From Clostridia bacterium (GTDB lineage: Bacteria; Bacillota; Clostridia; Christensenellales; Aristaeellaceae), in assembly GCA_017534885.1 (NCBI GenBank), contig JAFXVR010000063.1, forward strand, positions 62,001-126,000: a stretch of 64,000 nt of DNA. Direction: 5' to 3'. Positions 63,601 to 64,000 of this stretch are shown here, piece after piece. Numbering within the stretch: the stretch's first letter is position 1; each line of letters starts with the position of its first letter. The notes below the pieces were generated by a model. It made no database searches, was not told the DNA's origin, and saw only the letters and a list, made by a program, of their open reading frames with translations. A program made the position numbers and the translations under genes.

Positions 63601-63637
63601 ACCTGCCTTTGGACATACGCTTTCTGGTGGCGGTCAT
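60608..63637 (-). CDS. Membrane-anchored GH3 glycosidase with permuted domain order (2)
   Basis: A 1009-residue paralog of the GH3 enzyme at 52940-55873. Transmembrane helices near both ends (about 15-35 and 925-950), with a third hydrophobic helix at the very end (KKNKRILLIVLGVILIAIIL). Order is again sandwich (VTLLGIDNKTNGLQAALEAQG), Fn3-like, barrel, with FDAPNGIANF, KHFVMNDADT and the nucleophile Asp854 in CYITDYTT. The start at 63637 has GGAGG 8 bases upstream; the ATG at 63652 overlaps that site. Likely beta-glucosidase/xylosidase or arabinofuranosidase specificity, not resolvable here. Confidence 0.92.
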   Translation of the reverse strand: MTATRKRMSKGRYLTLWSVIFALILGAVGLANYEALKWDSALTLFFGEVGGQQSAEGQEGDSIYYRSDFKSAEERLAHSEELAARITAEGAVLLKNDNAALPLAAGRVTLLGIDNKTNGLQAALEAQGFTVNPTAAAFYTASTHESGVKGLSAGNGSETGGWVIDEVPYSEYTDEVKASFSEYSDAAIVVFRRTGAEGNDLPYDMSRYGGSAEENYLELNQAERDLLTAAAASFDKVIVLIDSANPVQMDFADQTEYGVDAILWYARVPYGPIAELLCGKQNPSGRTVDTYVYDNLSSAAMQNFGDFRFVNADGSPTGFSYVNYAEGIYVGYKYYETRYEDKVMGTGNAGDYDYAATVAYPFGWGLSYTTFAWSGFKVEEKDGAYTASVTVKNTGSVAGKDVVEFYVQSPYTPGGVEKAAVALAQYGKTGLLQPGQSETVTVTFTRMDIASYDDVNAKTYVFDAGDWYFTAARDAHAAVNQVLSAKGFSTADGMTAEGDAGLVKKITCGEQMLLNTAAATGKEITNQLDEVIRAEDAVYLSRSDWSALENSGLRYADGTAKGVSNVGNASGDTPSRVVSADMLARLQLTGVAASLNPEDFSDAAKFPGKEAYTYGAENGIALVQMMGLAYDDPKWDDLLNELKLSEMHQLFNKSGWGSAAVDSIGKPKTLEFDAPNGIANFLTDEAIYTYTCATQIAATWDQDLQHEFGLAIGNDAIASNTSGWYAPGINIHRTPFGARNYEYYSEDGVLTGLCSAAVCRGVESKGMHAYIKHFVMNDADTNRAANGCVAVYGTEQAAREIYLKPFQYSIEKGSARGIMLTMCRVGWQYTYGSYPLMTAICRDEFGFTGCYITDYTTTMKGAGSDMYLAAGGNLVHATAEQTLSDVKSGWCRAYIREAVHGILYNTANSLAMNGIEGGEKAAVGKVNSGFPVYKIALIAFDVIAGLLLLLGMFKVYSKCRMTETQFANRPYMSKKNKRILLIVLGVILIAIILVFIFWAWPLLVKAFKI

Positions 63638-63748
63638 GCTGCTTCCCTCCATTATGTGTTGTCGGGCATCCAGCGCTCAGGAGAGGGGCCGGCTCAGTGG
63701 CGCTTCTCCTGAGGGCTGTCGGCCCGCGCTGCCTTTCCGAAAGAACAG

Positions 63749-63771
63749 CGGGGAGGGGATTGCCCTCCCCG
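63749..63771 (-). terminator. Terminator after the partial gene at the window edge
   Basis: CGGGGAGGG-caat-CCCTCCCCG stem, followed on the minus strand by a modest pyrimidine run. Confidence 0.6.
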
Positions 63772-63791
63772 CCGGTGGGGTATGACGCGGA

Positions 63792-63998
63792 TCAGTCGTC
63801 GTCGGAGTTGTGGATCACATACTCGAAGGTGTCGCCGGTGAGGGTGACGGTCACGGTGCACTCCTCGGCGTCGAAGGCGGCGTCGGAGGTGGTCAGGCTG
63901 TCCACCAGGAAGGGATTCTCGAAGAGGTCGAAGGCCACGTGGCTCTCTTCTTCTTTGCACTGCACGATGTCGCCGGAGATCTCGCCGTCCGCGAAGTC
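63792..63998 (-). CDS. C-terminal fragment of an acidic protein (continues beyond the window)
   Basis: The last 68 residues are in one open frame on the minus strand, rich in Asp/Glu and beta-branched residues: FADGEISGDIVQC, then ENPFLVDSLTTSDAAFD, then TVTVTLTGDTFEYVIHNSDDD and stop. This looks like the end of an extracellular beta-rich domain. Codon use matches the neighbouring genes. The identity cannot be decided from this piece; it lies upstream of the GH3 gene and is probably part of the same locus. Confidence 0.6.
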   Translation of the reverse strand, partial: DFADGEISGDIVQCKEEESHVAFDLFENPFLVDSLTTSDAAFDAEECTVTVTLTGDTFEYVIHNSDDD

Positions 63999-64000
63999 AG

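Overview
This 64 kb window is chromosomal DNA of a GC-rich member of the Bacillota, probably an uncultured gut or rumen clostridial lineage (Christensenellales/Oscillospirales-like). That placement is inference. It rests on the rimP-nusA-ylxR-ylxQ-infB operon, a TPP-riboswitch-controlled ThiT, BspA-type leucine-rich surface proteins, CotH-kinase and GH106/GH3/GH51 enzymes, strong AGGAGG ribosome binding sites and sigma-A promoters with 17-bp spacers. No rRNA, tRNA, CRISPR array, complete transposase gene or phage gene was found.

Layout. 0-7.6 kb (+): an arabinoside-uptake operon (DUF5696 protein, two CUT1 permeases, solute-binding protein, GH51 arabinofuranosidase). 7.7-11.1 kb: luxS, a MATE exporter and a secreted metallophosphatase. 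11.4-17.3 kb (-): the translation/transcription operon rimP-nusA-rnpM-ylxQ-infB. 17.3-18.2 kb: thiT under a TPP riboswitch. 18.3-27.1 kb (-): a membrane-fused P-loop kinase, an S66 peptidase, an AAA/DUF4143 ATPase, an LRR surface protein, a phosphoesterase and a CotH-kinase surface protein. 27.5-30.7 kb: hisF, hisH and purA, then a small YgiT-type zinc protein. 30.9-36.6 kb: a lipase-LRR surface protein, an orphan receiver domain and a GDPD. 36.7-41.1 kb (+): a secreted protein, a PflX-like radical SAM enzyme, a zinc-ribbon membrane protein and hisC. 41.4-48.4 kb (-): a 2345-residue Ig-like/BIG2/Fn3 surface protein, then yajC on the other strand. 49.4-64 kb (-): a polysaccharide-degradation locus (GH2, DUF6273, GH3, lipoprotein, GH106, GH3), cut off by the window edge.

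The most interesting signal is non-coding. (1) A perfect 20-bp inverted repeat encloses a promoter aimed at the giant surface protein gene, the architecture of a phase-variable invertible promoter. (2) Three copies of an exactly 120-bp hairpin element, each bounded by 6-7 bp direct repeats, form a recently mobile MITE family; two copies differ at one base. (3) Three arrays of a constant heptamer (ATTTCAT or its complement) alternate with small, sequence-variable palindromes. (4) Two copies of a long palindrome show paired compensatory changes. (5) Two 37-bp palindromes bracket the DUF4143 gene. (6) Most intergenic gaps carry 7-bp-unit tandem repeats of unrelated sequence.

Biologically, the two ends of the window look devoted to plant-type polysaccharides: arabinose-containing glycans at the left, and rhamnose/galactose/glucose-containing glycans at the right. 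Several large surface proteins lie between them, one of which may be phase-switched.
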